Assembly (NCBI GenBank): GCA_035476575.1
Contig: DATILL010000156.1
Coordinates: 1-64,000 of the forward strand
Direction: 5' to 3'
Length of the DNA stretch: 64,000 nucleotides
Source: DATILL01 sp035476575
Lineage (GTDB): Bacteria > Actinomycetota > Actinomycetes > Mycobacteriales > JACQDL01
Shown piece after piece: positions 53,308 through 62,144 of this stretch (position 1 is its first letter; every line of letters starts with the position of its first letter). The translations under genes were made by a program, and so were the position numbers. The notes beneath the pieces are model-generated. The model had not been told where the DNA came from. It did no database searches and saw only the letters and a list, made by a program, of their open reading frames with translations.

Positions 53308-53449
53308 ACGACAGGTCACCACAACGCCGAGAGGTCACCACACGGGCAGCCCGGACAACGACAGGTCACCACAACACCGACAGGTCACCACACGGGCAGC
53401 CAAGACAACGACAGGTCACCACAACGCCGACAGGTCACCACAACGTTCG
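53308..53449. repeat. Repeat family B, copy 2: 50-bp higher-order tandem array
   Basis: AGGTCACCACA occurs six times, starting at 53313, 53332, 53363, 53382, 53413 and 53432, i.e. with alternating spacing of 19 and 31 bp. The 50-bp unit (two cores plus CGGGCAGCC and GACAACGAC) is thus present almost three times. The array runs up to the TAG stop of the thioesterase-like gene (53450-53452). Related to 28961-29096. Confidence 0.93.
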
Positions 53450-53899
53450 CTAGTTGAAGTGTCTGGCCGAGTGCTCCAGCGCGATCAGCTCGTCGCGGAC
53501 CTCCTTGCCGAGCGGGTGCGCTTCCCCGGTCACGGCGTCCACCAAACTGACCACGCAGGTGGTGTTCAGAGCGGTGTCACGGTCCCCACCCAACGGGCGC
53601 AGCCGCACCGAGATCGTGAACGAGCTCGGCCAGAGCTCCGAGGCGCTGGCCGAGACAGCCACGCTCGTCGGGCGGCCCAGCAGCACCCCTCGGGGAAGCT
53701 CCCCCGCACGGGACGTGAGCTCAAGCCCAGACCGCTCCCGCACCTGCCGCAGCACCACGCAGCGGTCCAGGTACTCCTGCCGGGCGGAGGCGACCCACCT
53801 CTCGACAGCCGCGTCGCCGACCGCCCCGCCGTCGTCCAGCTCGTGCGCGGCGACCGGGTGCTCCCGCAGCACAACCCACCTCGTCAGAATCCCCGTCAT
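53450..53899 (-). CDS. Hotdog-fold thioesterase-like protein
   Basis: The 149-residue protein resembles 4-hydroxybenzoyl-CoA-type thioesterases: an early REHPVAAHELDDGGAVGDAA where the family has its catalytic region, WVASARQEYLDRC, and a long beta-strand core (SFTISVRLRPLGGDRDTALN). No membrane segment. A GTG two codons upstream is an alternative start. Substrate unknown. Confidence 0.65.
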   Translation of the reverse strand: MTGILTRWVVLREHPVAAHELDDGGAVGDAAVERWVASARQEYLDRCVVLRQVRERSGLELTSRAGELPRGVLLGRPTSVAVSASASELWPSSFTISVRLRPLGGDRDTALNTTCVVSLVDAVTGEAHPLGKEVRDELIALEHSARHFN

Positions 53900-53957
53900 G
53901 GTCACACGCTACGTAGCCGACGGCCGCTCACGCAGCCTGAATTCCAGCCCGACGAGG

Positions 53958-55052
53958 TCAGCTCACCGTTTGCTCGGGGACGGGGACAGGGACAGGGACA
54001 GGGCGCGGTGCGGCGCCGGCCGGCCGGCGCCACCGGGTGCTCCGCCGCCAGTACACGTACGTCACCACCCCCAGCGGGATCGGCAGCACATGGCTCAGCG
54101 CCCGGTACATGAGCACGCCCGCGGCCACCGGGGCACCGGCGCCGCCGGCCGCCGTCAGCCCGGCGATGAGCGCGATCTCGACGATGCCGAGGCCACCCGG
54201 GGTGAACGGGACCGCGGTGACCAGCCGAGCGAACGCGAAGACGGCCAGCACCTCCACCCAGCCCACCGCACCATCCCCAACGCCGGCCCCCACGCCGACG
54301 TACCGCAGCGAGAGCAGGAGCAGCGCGAACAGCGATGCCTGGCTGACCACGGTGGCCGCGGTGAGCCAGTGCCACCGGGTCCGCAGCAGCAGGATGGTCC
54401 TGTCCCGGAAGCTGACGGTGGCCCGCTCCCAACCGCTAGGCGGCGGCCTGTGGAGCAGCCGGAACAGCGGCGCCACGACCCGCGCCGCGGCCTGCCCAGC
54501 ACGGCGCGCCGTGGTCTCACCACGTAGCATCAGCGCGAAGACGCCGACGGCCCCGGCCAGCCCGACGATCCCTAACAGCCCCGCGACCAGACGGGCCAGG
54601 CTGTGCCTGCCCTCCAGCGCCAGCAGGGCGAGGGCGAGCACCGGCGTCCCGAGCTTGCCGAAGTTGGTCCAGATGCCGGAGACCAGCACGGAGACGGTCG
54701 CCCGGGACCGGGAGAAGCCCCACGAGGTGTACATCCCGTAGGCCAGCCCGATCCCGACCGCGCTGCCGCCGGGCAGCGTGTTGGACACGGCGGTCGAGGA
54801 CTGGGTGACCACGAACGCCTGGCCGAAGGTGAGCCCCGGCAGGCTGTGGACCAGCACCAGGCAGTAGCTGGCCACGTTCCAGAGCGCGACCGCGAGCAGG
54901 ACGACGACCTGCGGCCAGGTCATCGCCCGGATCGACGACCAGACGTCGGTGATGGTGGCGAACTGCGGCAGGAAGTACCAGAACACCCCGACCACGATGG
55001 CGATCGAGGCCGCGACGGACAGCGGCCGGCGGGCCCGCGAGCGGCCCCGCAC
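53958..55052 (-). CDS. LPG synthase-type transmembrane protein (UPF0104 family)
   Basis: The 364-residue protein has about eight membrane segments with the family landmarks SSTAVSNTLPGGSAVGIGLA and PFTPGGLGIVEIALIAGLTA. Only the flippase-like part is present, without the cytosolic aminoacyl-transferase domain of MprF. Probably moves a lipid or lipid-linked sugar. The C-terminal tail has a PVPVPVPVP run from a short DNA repeat. GTG start at 55052. Confidence 0.83.
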   Translation of the reverse strand: MRGRSRARRPLSVAASIAIVVGVFWYFLPQFATITDVWSSIRAMTWPQVVVLLAVALWNVASYCLVLVHSLPGLTFGQAFVVTQSSTAVSNTLPGGSAVGIGLAYGMYTSWGFSRSRATVSVLVSGIWTNFGKLGTPVLALALLALEGRHSLARLVAGLLGIVGLAGAVGVFALMLRGETTARRAGQAAARVVAPLFRLLHRPPPSGWERATVSFRDRTILLLRTRWHWLTAATVVSQASLFALLLLSLRYVGVGAGVGDGAVGWVEVLAVFAFARLVTAVPFTPGGLGIVEIALIAGLTAAGGAGAPVAAGVLMYRALSHVLPIPLGVVTYVYWRRSTRWRRPAGAAPRPVPVPVPVPEQTVS

Positions 55053-55089
55053 CGGTGCGATCGCTCCGCTCTCATCGCAGGTCAGCCGA

Positions 55090-56040
55090 TCAGCCCATCC
55101 GCTTGGCGGCCATCCGCGCCGGGTTGGGCCACTGGACGTCGCGCACCCAGCCTAGCCGCTCGAAGCACCAGATGATCCGTGCCGAGATGTCCCACTGCCC
55201 AGGCAGCACGCCGTGCCGGGCGCACACCGGCTCGGCATGGTGGGCGTTGTGCCAGCTCTCGCCGAAGGACAGGACCGCCAGCGGCCAGAAGTTCGTGGCC
55301 CGGTCCCGGCTCCGGAACGGCCGCTCGCCGAACACATGGCACACCGAGTTGATCGACCAGGTCACGTGGTGCAGCAGCGCCACCCGGACCAGCCCGCCCC
55401 AGAAGAACGCCGTCAGCGCGCCGGACCATGACCAGGTCAGCAGGCCGCCCGCCACAGCGGGAGCGGCCAGCGACACCAGCGGCAGGCACATCCGGTCCAG
55501 CCGCTGGATGTCCCGGTCGGCGACCAGGTCGGGCGCGAACCGCTGCCGGTTGGTCATGTCCCGGGCGAACAGCCAACCGATGTGCGCATGCACCAGGCCC
55601 TTTGCCAGCCCGCGGACGTTCGCGCCGTACCGCCACGGCGAGTGCGGGTCGCCGTCCCGGTCGCTGAACTGGTGGTGCCTGCGGTGGTCGGCCACCCACT
55701 GCGTCGGCGATCCCTCCACCGCCAGCCCGCCGGCCAGCGCGAGCGTGACGCGCAGCCACCGGGTCGCGGTGAACGCGCCGTGGGTGAGGTAGCGGTGCAG
55801 GCCGATGCTGACGCCCAGCCCGGTGACCGCGTAGGCGACCAGCGCGATGACCGCGTCCGTCCAGGACAGCCCGTCCCCCCAGGCCACCGGCACCGCGGCG
55901 AGCAGCGCGAGGAACGGGACGACCACGAACAGCCCCATGACGACTCGCGTCGCGGTGGACCGGCTGCCCTCGGTGAGCGGTTTCGGCACGGTACGGGCGG
56001 CCAGCGCGGCCGGCCCACCCGGCTGATGTGATGTCGTCAC
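55090..56040 (-). CDS. Acyl-CoA/acyl-lipid delta-9-type fatty acid desaturase
   Basis: Membrane di-iron desaturase of 316 residues. The three histidine boxes are intact: HRYLTH at 82-87, HRRHH at 119-123, and HNAHH near 263-267, placed between two pairs of membrane segments. HSPWRYGANVRGLAKG and NFWPLAVLSFGESWHN fit stearoyl-CoA desaturase-like enzymes. GTG start at 56040. Likely adjusts membrane fluidity. Confidence 0.92.
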   Translation of the reverse strand: MTTSHQPGGPAALAARTVPKPLTEGSRSTATRVVMGLFVVVPFLALLAAVPVAWGDGLSWTDAVIALVAYAVTGLGVSIGLHRYLTHGAFTATRWLRVTLALAGGLAVEGSPTQWVADHRRHHQFSDRDGDPHSPWRYGANVRGLAKGLVHAHIGWLFARDMTNRQRFAPDLVADRDIQRLDRMCLPLVSLAAPAVAGGLLTWSWSGALTAFFWGGLVRVALLHHVTWSINSVCHVFGERPFRSRDRATNFWPLAVLSFGESWHNAHHAEPVCARHGVLPGQWDISARIIWCFERLGWVRDVQWPNPARMAAKRMG

Positions 56041-56416
56041 GGCAGTCTCCCTCAGTACACACCCCGGCCGGTGCCGGTGTGCTGCCGAGGTCCGGAGCGC
56101 TGGTGGTGCGTTCGATGATCCGTACGGCGCCCGCGCGAACCCCTTGAACCGCGCGGACGGCGTACGTCAGCCAGCCGCCAGCGGGCCGCTGGTGGGGACG
56201 GAACACGCCGCCACACCGCACCGGCCACAGGCAGCCCGGGCAGCAACCTGCGCGGGCCAGGACGTTAGCGAAAATCGGGGCGGCATCGCTCACTCCCAGG
56301 ATGGACGGGACCATCACACCGGGGTCCGGAGCGCTGTACCGACGCTACCACCCAGGTGACCGCCCGGCCGTGTACTCAGGCGAGCTTCCTCGGGCTCGGC
56401 GAGCGGCCGGTGCCGG
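56041..56416. other. Intergenic region upstream of the desaturase gene
   Basis: No gene recognised. It should contain the desaturase promoter (minus strand) and the end of the GAF-ANTAR operon. GC-rich inverted repeats such as GGCCGGTGCCGGTGTG near 56066 are present, but no clear -35/-10 pair or T-tract terminator. Confidence 0.35.
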
Positions 56417-57160
56417 TCACAACCCGGCGATCCCGGAGCCGGACAGCTCGCCGCTCACCACTCGCCGGGCCACGTCGACGAGCCGCAGGTTGTGCTGGCG
56501 GGCGAACCGCCGCAGCACCTCGAACGCCTGGTCGATGCTCAGGCCGGTCTGCTCCGCGAGCACGCCCTTCGCCTGCTCCAGCGCGACCCGGCTGTTCAGC
56601 GCGACCTGCAACTGCTCGGCGAGCAGCCGCGACTCGCGCATCGACCGTTCCTGCAGCAGGCCGATGGTGGCCACGTCGGCCAGCGCCTGGCCGACGCCCA
56701 GGTCCACCGCGTCCAGCGGCTGCGTCGTGGCGCGGAAGAGGTTCAGCGCTCCGACAGTCTGGTCCCGCAGCCGCAGCGGCAGGGCGCACATCACCTGGTA
56801 CCCCAGGCCGGCCGCCTGGGTGGCGAACCGCGGCCAGCGCCGCAGCGCCTCGGCCGCGCCCACCTGCACGGCCACGCCGCGGTGGAACGCCTCGGTGCAG
56901 GGCCCGCCGTCGTGCTGGAGCTCCAGCAGCTCCAGCAGGCGGACCTTCTCATCGGAGGCGGCGACCACCCGGAGCTGGCCGCGCTGGTCGTCGAGGAGCA
57001 CGCCGGCCGCCGCCAGGTCGAGCAGGTCGACCGACCGGGCCGCGAGCATGCTCATGAACTCCACCACGTCGAAACCCGACACCAGGGTGTCCGCAAGCTC
57101 GACGAACGCACGCACCAGCCGTTGCTCGCGCACCACCGAGGCGCCCTCTTGTCCGGTCAC
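56417..57160 (-). CDS. GAF-ANTAR RNA-binding regulator (1)
   Basis: The 247-residue protein has an N-terminal GAF sensor (about 15-165: AAGVLLDDQRGQLRVVAASD, DGGPCTEAFHRGVAV) and a C-terminal ANTAR domain (about 185-240: SRVALEQAKGVLAEQTGLSI, DQAFEVLRRFARQHNLRL). ANTAR domains bind paired hairpins in nascent RNA and prevent termination. GTG start with GGGAGG 5 nt upstream. Third gene of a three-gene signalling operon. Confidence 0.9.
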   Translation of the reverse strand: MTGQEGASVVREQRLVRAFVELADTLVSGFDVVEFMSMLAARSVDLLDLAAAGVLLDDQRGQLRVVAASDEKVRLLELLELQHDGGPCTEAFHRGVAVQVGAAEALRRWPRFATQAAGLGYQVMCALPLRLRDQTVGALNLFRATTQPLDAVDLGVGQALADVATIGLLQERSMRESRLLAEQLQVALNSRVALEQAKGVLAEQTGLSIDQAFEVLRRFARQHNLRLVDVARRVVSGELSGSGIAGL

Positions 57161-57179
57161 TGCGACCTCCCGCTCGCCA

Positions 57180-57881
57180 TCACTCGTCCAACCGCAGCCG
57201 GCGGCCCACGACGGCGCCGGCCACCTCGTCCAGGTCGCGGTCGGTAGCCACCGCGAACGCGCGCAGCCGGGCCAGCGCGTCGGCCACCGGGATCCGGAGC
57301 TGCGCGGACACCATCCCAGTTGCCTGGTGTACCACGATCCGGTCCGAGCCGGCCTGCGCCAGCGTCGCCCCGAGGGCGCCGTCCGGTGCACCGGACTGCA
57401 GGAACAGCACCGCGCTGGTGGTCACGTCCGCGAGCACCAGCACGTCCGCCAGCTCGTCGCCGTCCAGTGGCCCCGCGGTGTCGCGGGCCAAGTCCAGCGC
57501 GCCGACCCGAGCCGCGCCGACCTGCAGCGGAACGGCGAACACGGCGCGTACGCCGAGCGCCAACGCGGCCCGCGCGAAGCCCGGCCAGCGGGCCAGGCCG
57601 CCGGCCGCCAGATCCGGCTCCAGTGCCGGCACGCCATGGTCGAACGCCTCGACGCACGGACCTTCGCCGAGCCTGAACTGCAGCTCCTCGACCCGCCCGG
57701 CCAACCGGCCACCGGCCGCCAACGACCCGCGCGACTGCGGGCCGGAGATCAACGCCACGCTGGCCGCGCTGAGGGAGAGCCGCCGTACGCACAGCTCGCA
57801 GACCCGCCACGGCAGCGATGCGGCGTCGAGCGTGTCGCCGTCGGCGAGCAGGGCATGGATGACATTCTCCTGGCGGTTCAC
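57180..57881 (-). CDS. GAF-ANTAR RNA-binding regulator (2)
   Basis: The 233-residue protein has a GAF domain (about 20-160: SAASVALISGPQSRGSLAAG, GEGPCVEAFDHGVPAL) and a divergent ANTAR domain (DRIVVHQATGMVSAQLRIPV, ADALARLRAFAVATDRDLDE). It is a paralogue, not a close copy, of the next gene, from which it is separated by 19 nt. GTG 57881 gives VNRQENVIHALL; the open frame upstream is low-complexity sequence. Confidence 0.88.
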   Translation of the reverse strand: MNRQENVIHALLADGDTLDAASLPWRVCELCVRRLSLSAASVALISGPQSRGSLAAGGRLAGRVEELQFRLGEGPCVEAFDHGVPALEPDLAAGGLARWPGFARAALALGVRAVFAVPLQVGAARVGALDLARDTAGPLDGDELADVLVLADVTTSAVLFLQSGAPDGALGATLAQAGSDRIVVHQATGMVSAQLRIPVADALARLRAFAVATDRDLDEVAGAVVGRRLRLDE

Positions 57882-57894
57882 TGTACGGCGGGCG

Positions 57895-58338
57895 TTACGA
57901 ACCCGGACCAGGCGCCGGGTGCTGGTCCCGCGGCACGACGGCCCAAACCTCGTCACTGTCCCGGCTGGACACGAACGTCCACGCGCCCGCCGTCCAGGGC
58001 TTGGCGTCGGAGCCACCCTGACGGTCGGCCCGGCGCGGATGGGCAGCCGCGGGCGGGAAGCACTTGTCGCGGTCATGCACCCGCACGGTCACGGTGTGGC
58101 TGCGGGCCTCCATCACCAGGTCGAACGAGGTGCCCCCGGCGAGCGCCGCGCCCTCCACCAAGGTCCGGACCACCGAGGCGGCCTGGCCGACCAGGTCCTC
58201 CGGCACGCCCCAGCTCCGGCAGGTATCCCGGACAAACCGCCCGGCCTCCGGCGTCGACACCCCGGCCGGAGCCAGCCGGAGCCGGCGGGTCATCAACGCG
58301 AGCGTCGGCAGGCGCACGAACGAATGGCCCTCAGTCAC
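57895..58338 (-). CDS. Degenerate HATPase-like regulatory protein
   Basis: The 147-residue product resembles the RsbW/SpoIIAB-type ATPase fold: APAGVSTPEAGRFVRDTCRS, WGVPEDLVGQAASVVRTLVE, GAALAGGTSFDLVMEARSHT. The N-box Asn expected after LVxE is absent, and no clear G1/G2 glycines follow, so ATP binding is doubtful. Downstream by 13 nt is the GAF-ANTAR pair, pointing to a common signal pathway. GTG start at 58338. Confidence 0.6.
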   Translation of the reverse strand: MTEGHSFVRLPTLALMTRRLRLAPAGVSTPEAGRFVRDTCRSWGVPEDLVGQAASVVRTLVEGAALAGGTSFDLVMEARSHTVTVRVHDRDKCFPPAAAHPRRADRQGGSDAKPWTAGAWTFVSSRDSDEVWAVVPRDQHPAPGPGS

Positions 58339-58544
58339 TGCCTGAGCCTGCCGACCACACGATGCCCTCCGAGGGGTTGGCGACCAGCGCGACGGCGGGC
58401 GCTCTCGCGGCACTACCGTGCGGACCTAGGCGCACCGCCTGACCTCGAGACTGCCGGCCTACCAGGACCGGCGCAGGTGCTGCACCAGACAGCCAGCAAA
58501 CCGTAACATCGATCGACGCTGGCGGCCCGGCGCCCTCGGCAGAG

Positions 58545-59567
58545 ATGAGGCTCGCCGTGCGGGTAGCGATGCTGGGACCGGTGGCCTGGCGCACGCCGCC
58601 TCGCCACTACGGACCCTGGGAGCAGGTGACCGGCCTGCTGACCGAAGGGCTCGTCGCCCGCGGCGTGGACGTGACGCTCTTCGCCACGCTGGACTCCCGG
58701 ACCGCCGCGACGCTCGCCGGGGTGTGCCCACACGGCTACGCCGAGGACCCCACGATGGACGGGCGGATATGGGAGGCCCTGCATGTCTCCTACGCTCTGG
58801 AGCGCTCGGCCGGGTTCGACCTCGTCCACAACCAGTTGGACTGGCTGCCGCTGGCGTTCGCCGGGCACGCGCGGGCCCCGTTGCTGACAACCATCCACGG
58901 GTTCTCCGGCCCCAGGATCCTTCCGGCGTACGTGCGAGCGCGGTCCTCCTACGTGGCGATCTCCGACGCGGACCGGACGCCCGAGCTCGACTACGTGGCC
59001 ACGATCCACCATGGCATCGACCTGGATGCGCTGCCGTTCCACGCCGTGCCCGAGGACAGCCTGGTCAGCTTCGGCCGGGTGCACCCGGACAAGGGCACCG
59101 CCGAGGCCATCGCGATCGCCCGCGCGGCCGGACGGCGGCTGGTGATCTGCGGCATCATCCAGGACGAGCGGTACTTCGCCGAGCAGGTGGAGCCGCACGT
59201 CGACGGTGACCGGGTCGTCTTTCTCGGCCCGGTCGGCCGGGATCGTCGCGCCGAGGTGCTCGGATCCGCTACGGCGCTGCTGCACCCCATCGCGTTCGAG
59301 GAGCCGTTCGGCCTGTCGGTGGTCGAGGCGATGGCCTGCGGCACCCCGGTGGTGGCCTACCGGCATGGCTCGATGCCCGAGGTGGTCGACGAGGGCGTGA
59401 CGGGCTTCCTGGTCCGGGACGTGGCCACGGCGGTGGCCGCCGTCGAGGCCGCAGCGCGGCTGGACCGGGCCGCGGTACGGGCCCGCTGCTCGGCCCGGTT
59501 CGGTGCCGCTCGGATGGTGGAGGACTACCTGCGGGTGTACGAGCGGCTGCTCTCGGCGGTCGGCTGA
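58545..59567 (+). CDS. Family 4 glycosyltransferase
   Basis: The 340-residue GT-B protein has the N-terminal VRVAMLGPVAWRTPPRHYGP and WEQVTGLLTEGLVARG acceptor domain, and the GT4 donor site FGRVHPDKGTAEAIAIARAA, LHPIAFEEPFGLSVVEAMAC and GTPVVAYRHGSMPEVV with the EX7E pattern. Retaining enzyme using a nucleotide sugar. Convergent with the GH130 operon, with which it probably shares a glycan pathway. Confidence 0.92.
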   Translation: MRLAVRVAMLGPVAWRTPPRHYGPWEQVTGLLTEGLVARGVDVTLFATLDSRTAATLAGVCPHGYAEDPTMDGRIWEALHVSYALERSAGFDLVHNQLDWLPLAFAGHARAPLLTTIHGFSGPRILPAYVRARSSYVAISDADRTPELDYVATIHHGIDLDALPFHAVPEDSLVSFGRVHPDKGTAEAIAIARAAGRRLVICGIIQDERYFAEQVEPHVDGDRVVFLGPVGRDRRAEVLGSATALLHPIAFEEPFGLSVVEAMACGTPVVAYRHGSMPEVVDEGVTGFLVRDVATAVAAVEAAARLDRAAVRARCSARFGAARMVEDYLRVYERLLSAVG

Positions 59568-59573
59568 CCACCC

Positions 59574-59627
59574 CGGTCCTCAGCCCAGCACCGGGGTCCT
59601 CAGCCCAGCACTGGTCTCAGCGCAGCA
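59574..59627. repeat. Imperfect triple tandem repeat at the GH130 3' end
   Basis: Three units of 17-20 bp follow each other: CCGGTCCTCAGCCCAGCA, CCGGGGTCCTCAGCCCAGCA and CTGGTCTCAGCGCAGCA. The TGA stop of the GH130 gene (59617-59619) is in the third unit and its context is repeated in the other two. Confidence 0.85.
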
Positions 59628-61098
59628 CCGGGGACATCCGGTCGAGCAGCTCGTCGACGGACGCCCAGGCCACCCCGATGCGCGCGTCGCCGATGCCGTA
59701 CGGGAGCCACAGCACGCCGTCGTGGACGAGCGCGCCGCAGGAGTAGACAACGTTGGGGACGTACCCGTCACGCTCGCCTGGCGCCGGCCGTAGCAACGGT
59801 CGGTCGGTGCGGGCCACCATCCGGAACGGGTCGTCCAGGTCGAGCAGGATCGCGCCGATGACGTACGTCCGCATCGCGCCCACGCCGTGGGTGAGGACCA
59901 GCCAGCCGCGGTCCGTCTCGACCGGCGGGCCGCAGTTGCCGACCTGCAGCAGCTCCCAGCAGGCCGTCGGCGCCTGGACCAGCCGGGGCTCGCCCCAGAC
60001 GTAGCCGTCCCGCGAGCTGGCAAGGCTGGTGTTCTCCCCGTCGGAGCGGCACAGCGCCAGGTACCGCCCGCCCACCCGGCGGGGGAACAGTGCCATGCCC
60101 TTGTTGCGGGCGGCGGGCCCGGCGAGGCGGTGCGCCCGGAAGGCCCGCAGGTCCGGACTGGTCAGCAGCCTGGAGGCGATCTGGCGTCCGTCGTACGCGG
60201 TGTACGTCGCGCGGTACTCGACCGAGCCGTCGTCGTCAATGAACCGGACGAAGCGCGCGTCCTCCATCCCGTTGCTCTCCTCCGCAGCGGCCGGCAGCAG
60301 CACCTGCTGAGCGAGCGCGACGCCGGCCGGAAACTCCACCTCGTACGCGGAGGAGACCAGCCGGCGCAACACCTCCACCACGAGGTGCGCGCCCGGGCGC
60401 GCGACCAGGTCCGGGTGCGCCTCGGCGAGCGCCTGCTCCAGATCGGCGCTGGTGAGCTCCGCTGGCAGTGCGCGCAGCACAGTGCTGGACAGCTCGTCGA
60501 CGTGGCCCTGGTCGGTGAGCACGGCTCGCAGGTGCTCCCGGCGCCAGCAGGCCCCAATGGTGCTGCCCGCGACGGCCGGCAGTGTCCGGGGCTCGAACGA
60601 CCACCTCGCCCCCGGCCCCACCACGGCGGTGCTGAAGCCGATCGAGGATATGTGGCCCTCGCCGATGCCGCGCAGGCTGACCACGACCCGGGCCTGCCCC
60701 GGCTGGAGCGAGGACTGGTCTGGGTGCAGGACGGCGCTCGGGTTGCACAGGGCCGCACCCTCTACGGCGTACTCGGCGGTGAAGCTCGCACCGAGCAGCA
60801 GCGCCCGGGCGTCGGTCAGGCGCGGCGCCTCGCCCAGCCGGGAGCTGACGATCGAGGCGTGGCTCGCGAGCAGGGTCGGGTAGTCCCGGTGCCGGCCGGA
60901 GAAGCTCTCGAGCAGGCCCGCGGTCAGCTCCTCCACCTCGCTGTCGGGCAGCGCGAGAACGCGTGCGACGATGGCACCAGCCCGCGACCGGGTCGCCGGC
61001 AGCTCCTCGCCGGGCAGGAACAGCCGCGCGACGACCCGTCCCGGGTCCGCCCGCAGGTCCGCCGGTGCGTAGCGGGTCAGCGGCGCCGTTTCGGTCAC
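59617..61098 (-). CDS. GH130-family glycoside phosphorylase/hydrolase
   Basis: The C-terminal 300 residues form the five-bladed propeller of GH130: SNGMEDARFVRFIDDDGSVE, ATYTAYDGRQIASRLLTSPD, NKGMALFPRRVGGRYLALCR, NCGPPVETDRGWLVLTHGVG, and HDGVLWLPYGIGDARIGVAW. GH130 enzymes act on beta-mannosides. The N-terminal 200 residues (TRYAPADLRADPGRVVARLF) form an extra domain seen in the longer actinobacterial members. GTG start overlaps the next gene by 4 nt. Confidence 0.88.
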   Translation of the reverse strand: MTETAPLTRYAPADLRADPGRVVARLFLPGEELPATRSRAGAIVARVLALPDSEVEELTAGLLESFSGRHRDYPTLLASHASIVSSRLGEAPRLTDARALLLGASFTAEYAVEGAALCNPSAVLHPDQSSLQPGQARVVVSLRGIGEGHISSIGFSTAVVGPGARWSFEPRTLPAVAGSTIGACWRREHLRAVLTDQGHVDELSSTVLRALPAELTSADLEQALAEAHPDLVARPGAHLVVEVLRRLVSSAYEVEFPAGVALAQQVLLPAAAEESNGMEDARFVRFIDDDGSVEYRATYTAYDGRQIASRLLTSPDLRAFRAHRLAGPAARNKGMALFPRRVGGRYLALCRSDGENTSLASSRDGYVWGEPRLVQAPTACWELLQVGNCGPPVETDRGWLVLTHGVGAMRTYVIGAILLDLDDPFRMVARTDRPLLRPAPGERDGYVPNVVYSCGALVHDGVLWLPYGIGDARIGVAWASVDELLDRMSPVLR

Positions 61099-62144
61099 CC
61101 GAGCCCACCGAGATGTCGCGCGTGCTGTGCGGTGGACAGCATGGCCAGCGTGGACTCGGCACCCTGGTTGAGGTTCCGGCCCCGCGGCTGCAGGCCGTCG
61201 TAGCCGCCGCCGGTGCGCGGGTCGAACATGGCCGTGCCGCCGTCGTTGTCGCCGAGAAACCACGCCCAGGCCAGCCGCACGCCGGCCAGCCAGCGAGGGT
61301 CGCCGGTCACCGCGTACGCCCTGGCGCATGCGTCGGCGAGGGTGGCCACCTCGATCGCCTGCTGGTCGTACCCGGGGCTGGTGTCGCCCGGGCCGCGCCC
61401 CCCGACCGGGGTCACCGAGAGGTGGCCGTCGCGGGTCTCGATGCGCAGCAGGAAGTCAAGCAGCCGCAGGCCGCTTGCGAGCAGGACCGGGTCGGGCAGG
61501 GCCGCACCGGCCAGCAGCAGGGCCTCGGCCACCGCGCCGTTGCCGTACCGCAGCCGGGGCTCCGGCCAGGGCCAGGCCGGGTCGCCCGTACCCACACCGA
61601 CACTGACCGTGTCAGCGGCGTCGCGCAGCAGCACCCGCGCCGACTGCTCACCCGGACGGCCGATCAACAGCTCGCCAGCGCCGAGGGCGGCGAAGGCCAT
61701 CGTCCGGCTGTGCGGTGAACGCCGCCCGGCCGCGGTCCGGAACCCGTCGAGCGCCCTGGCCCGCATCTCATCCGACGGCGCCCGTACCGCGGCCACGCCG
61801 AGACCCGACAGCGCCCGGCCCCACCAGTCCCCCACCCCCGGGCTGTCGGTCCAGGTCCCGTCGACCCGCATCCGGTTGTGGCAGGACCCGTCGGAGTGCA
61901 GCGCCGCCAGCGTGAAGTCCAGGTAGAGCGCGGCCAGCCGGCGCACCGCCGGGCCCGGATCCGGCTCCCGGCAGGCGACGACGAGGCCGCGCGCCACATC
62001 GTCCAGGCAGTAGCCGTGCTCCGGCCTGGGCACCGAGTGCAGGGCGTGCTCGAACAGGCCGTGCCGATCGGTGAGCCGGTCCAGGTGGTCGAAGGCGGGT
62101 CCGAGGAGGCCGCCCGCCATGTTCACTCGCGGTACGGCGTTCAT
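61095..62144 (-). CDS. Six-hairpin-type glycosidase-like protein
   Basis: The 349-residue soluble protein looks like an alpha/alpha-toroid: HGYCLDDVARGLVVACREPD, RMRVDGTWTDSPGVGDWWGR, GYDQQAIEVATLADACARAY, WAWFLGDNDGGTAMFDPRTG. Such proteins are encoded next to GH130 and GT4 genes in several actinobacteria; the precise activity is not known. It overlaps both neighbours by 4 nt. Confidence 0.72.
   Translation of the reverse strand: MNAVPRVNMAGGLLGPAFDHLDRLTDRHGLFEHALHSVPRPEHGYCLDDVARGLVVACREPDPGPAVRRLAALYLDFTLAALHSDGSCHNRMRVDGTWTDSPGVGDWWGRALSGLGVAAVRAPSDEMRARALDGFRTAAGRRSPHSRTMAFAALGAGELLIGRPGEQSARVLLRDAADTVSVGVGTGDPAWPWPEPRLRYGNGAVAEALLLAGAALPDPVLLASGLRLLDFLLRIETRDGHLSVTPVGGRGPGDTSPGYDQQAIEVATLADACARAYAVTGDPRWLAGVRLAWAWFLGDNDGGTAMFDPRTGGGYDGLQPRGRNLNQGAESTLAMLSTAQHARHLGGLG

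Noticed and set aside
53308..53449. CRISPR-like array
   Set aside because: The spacing alternates 19 and 31 bp, the intervening sequences are themselves repeated, the unit core is only about 11 bp, and no cas genes are near. It is a tandem repeat.
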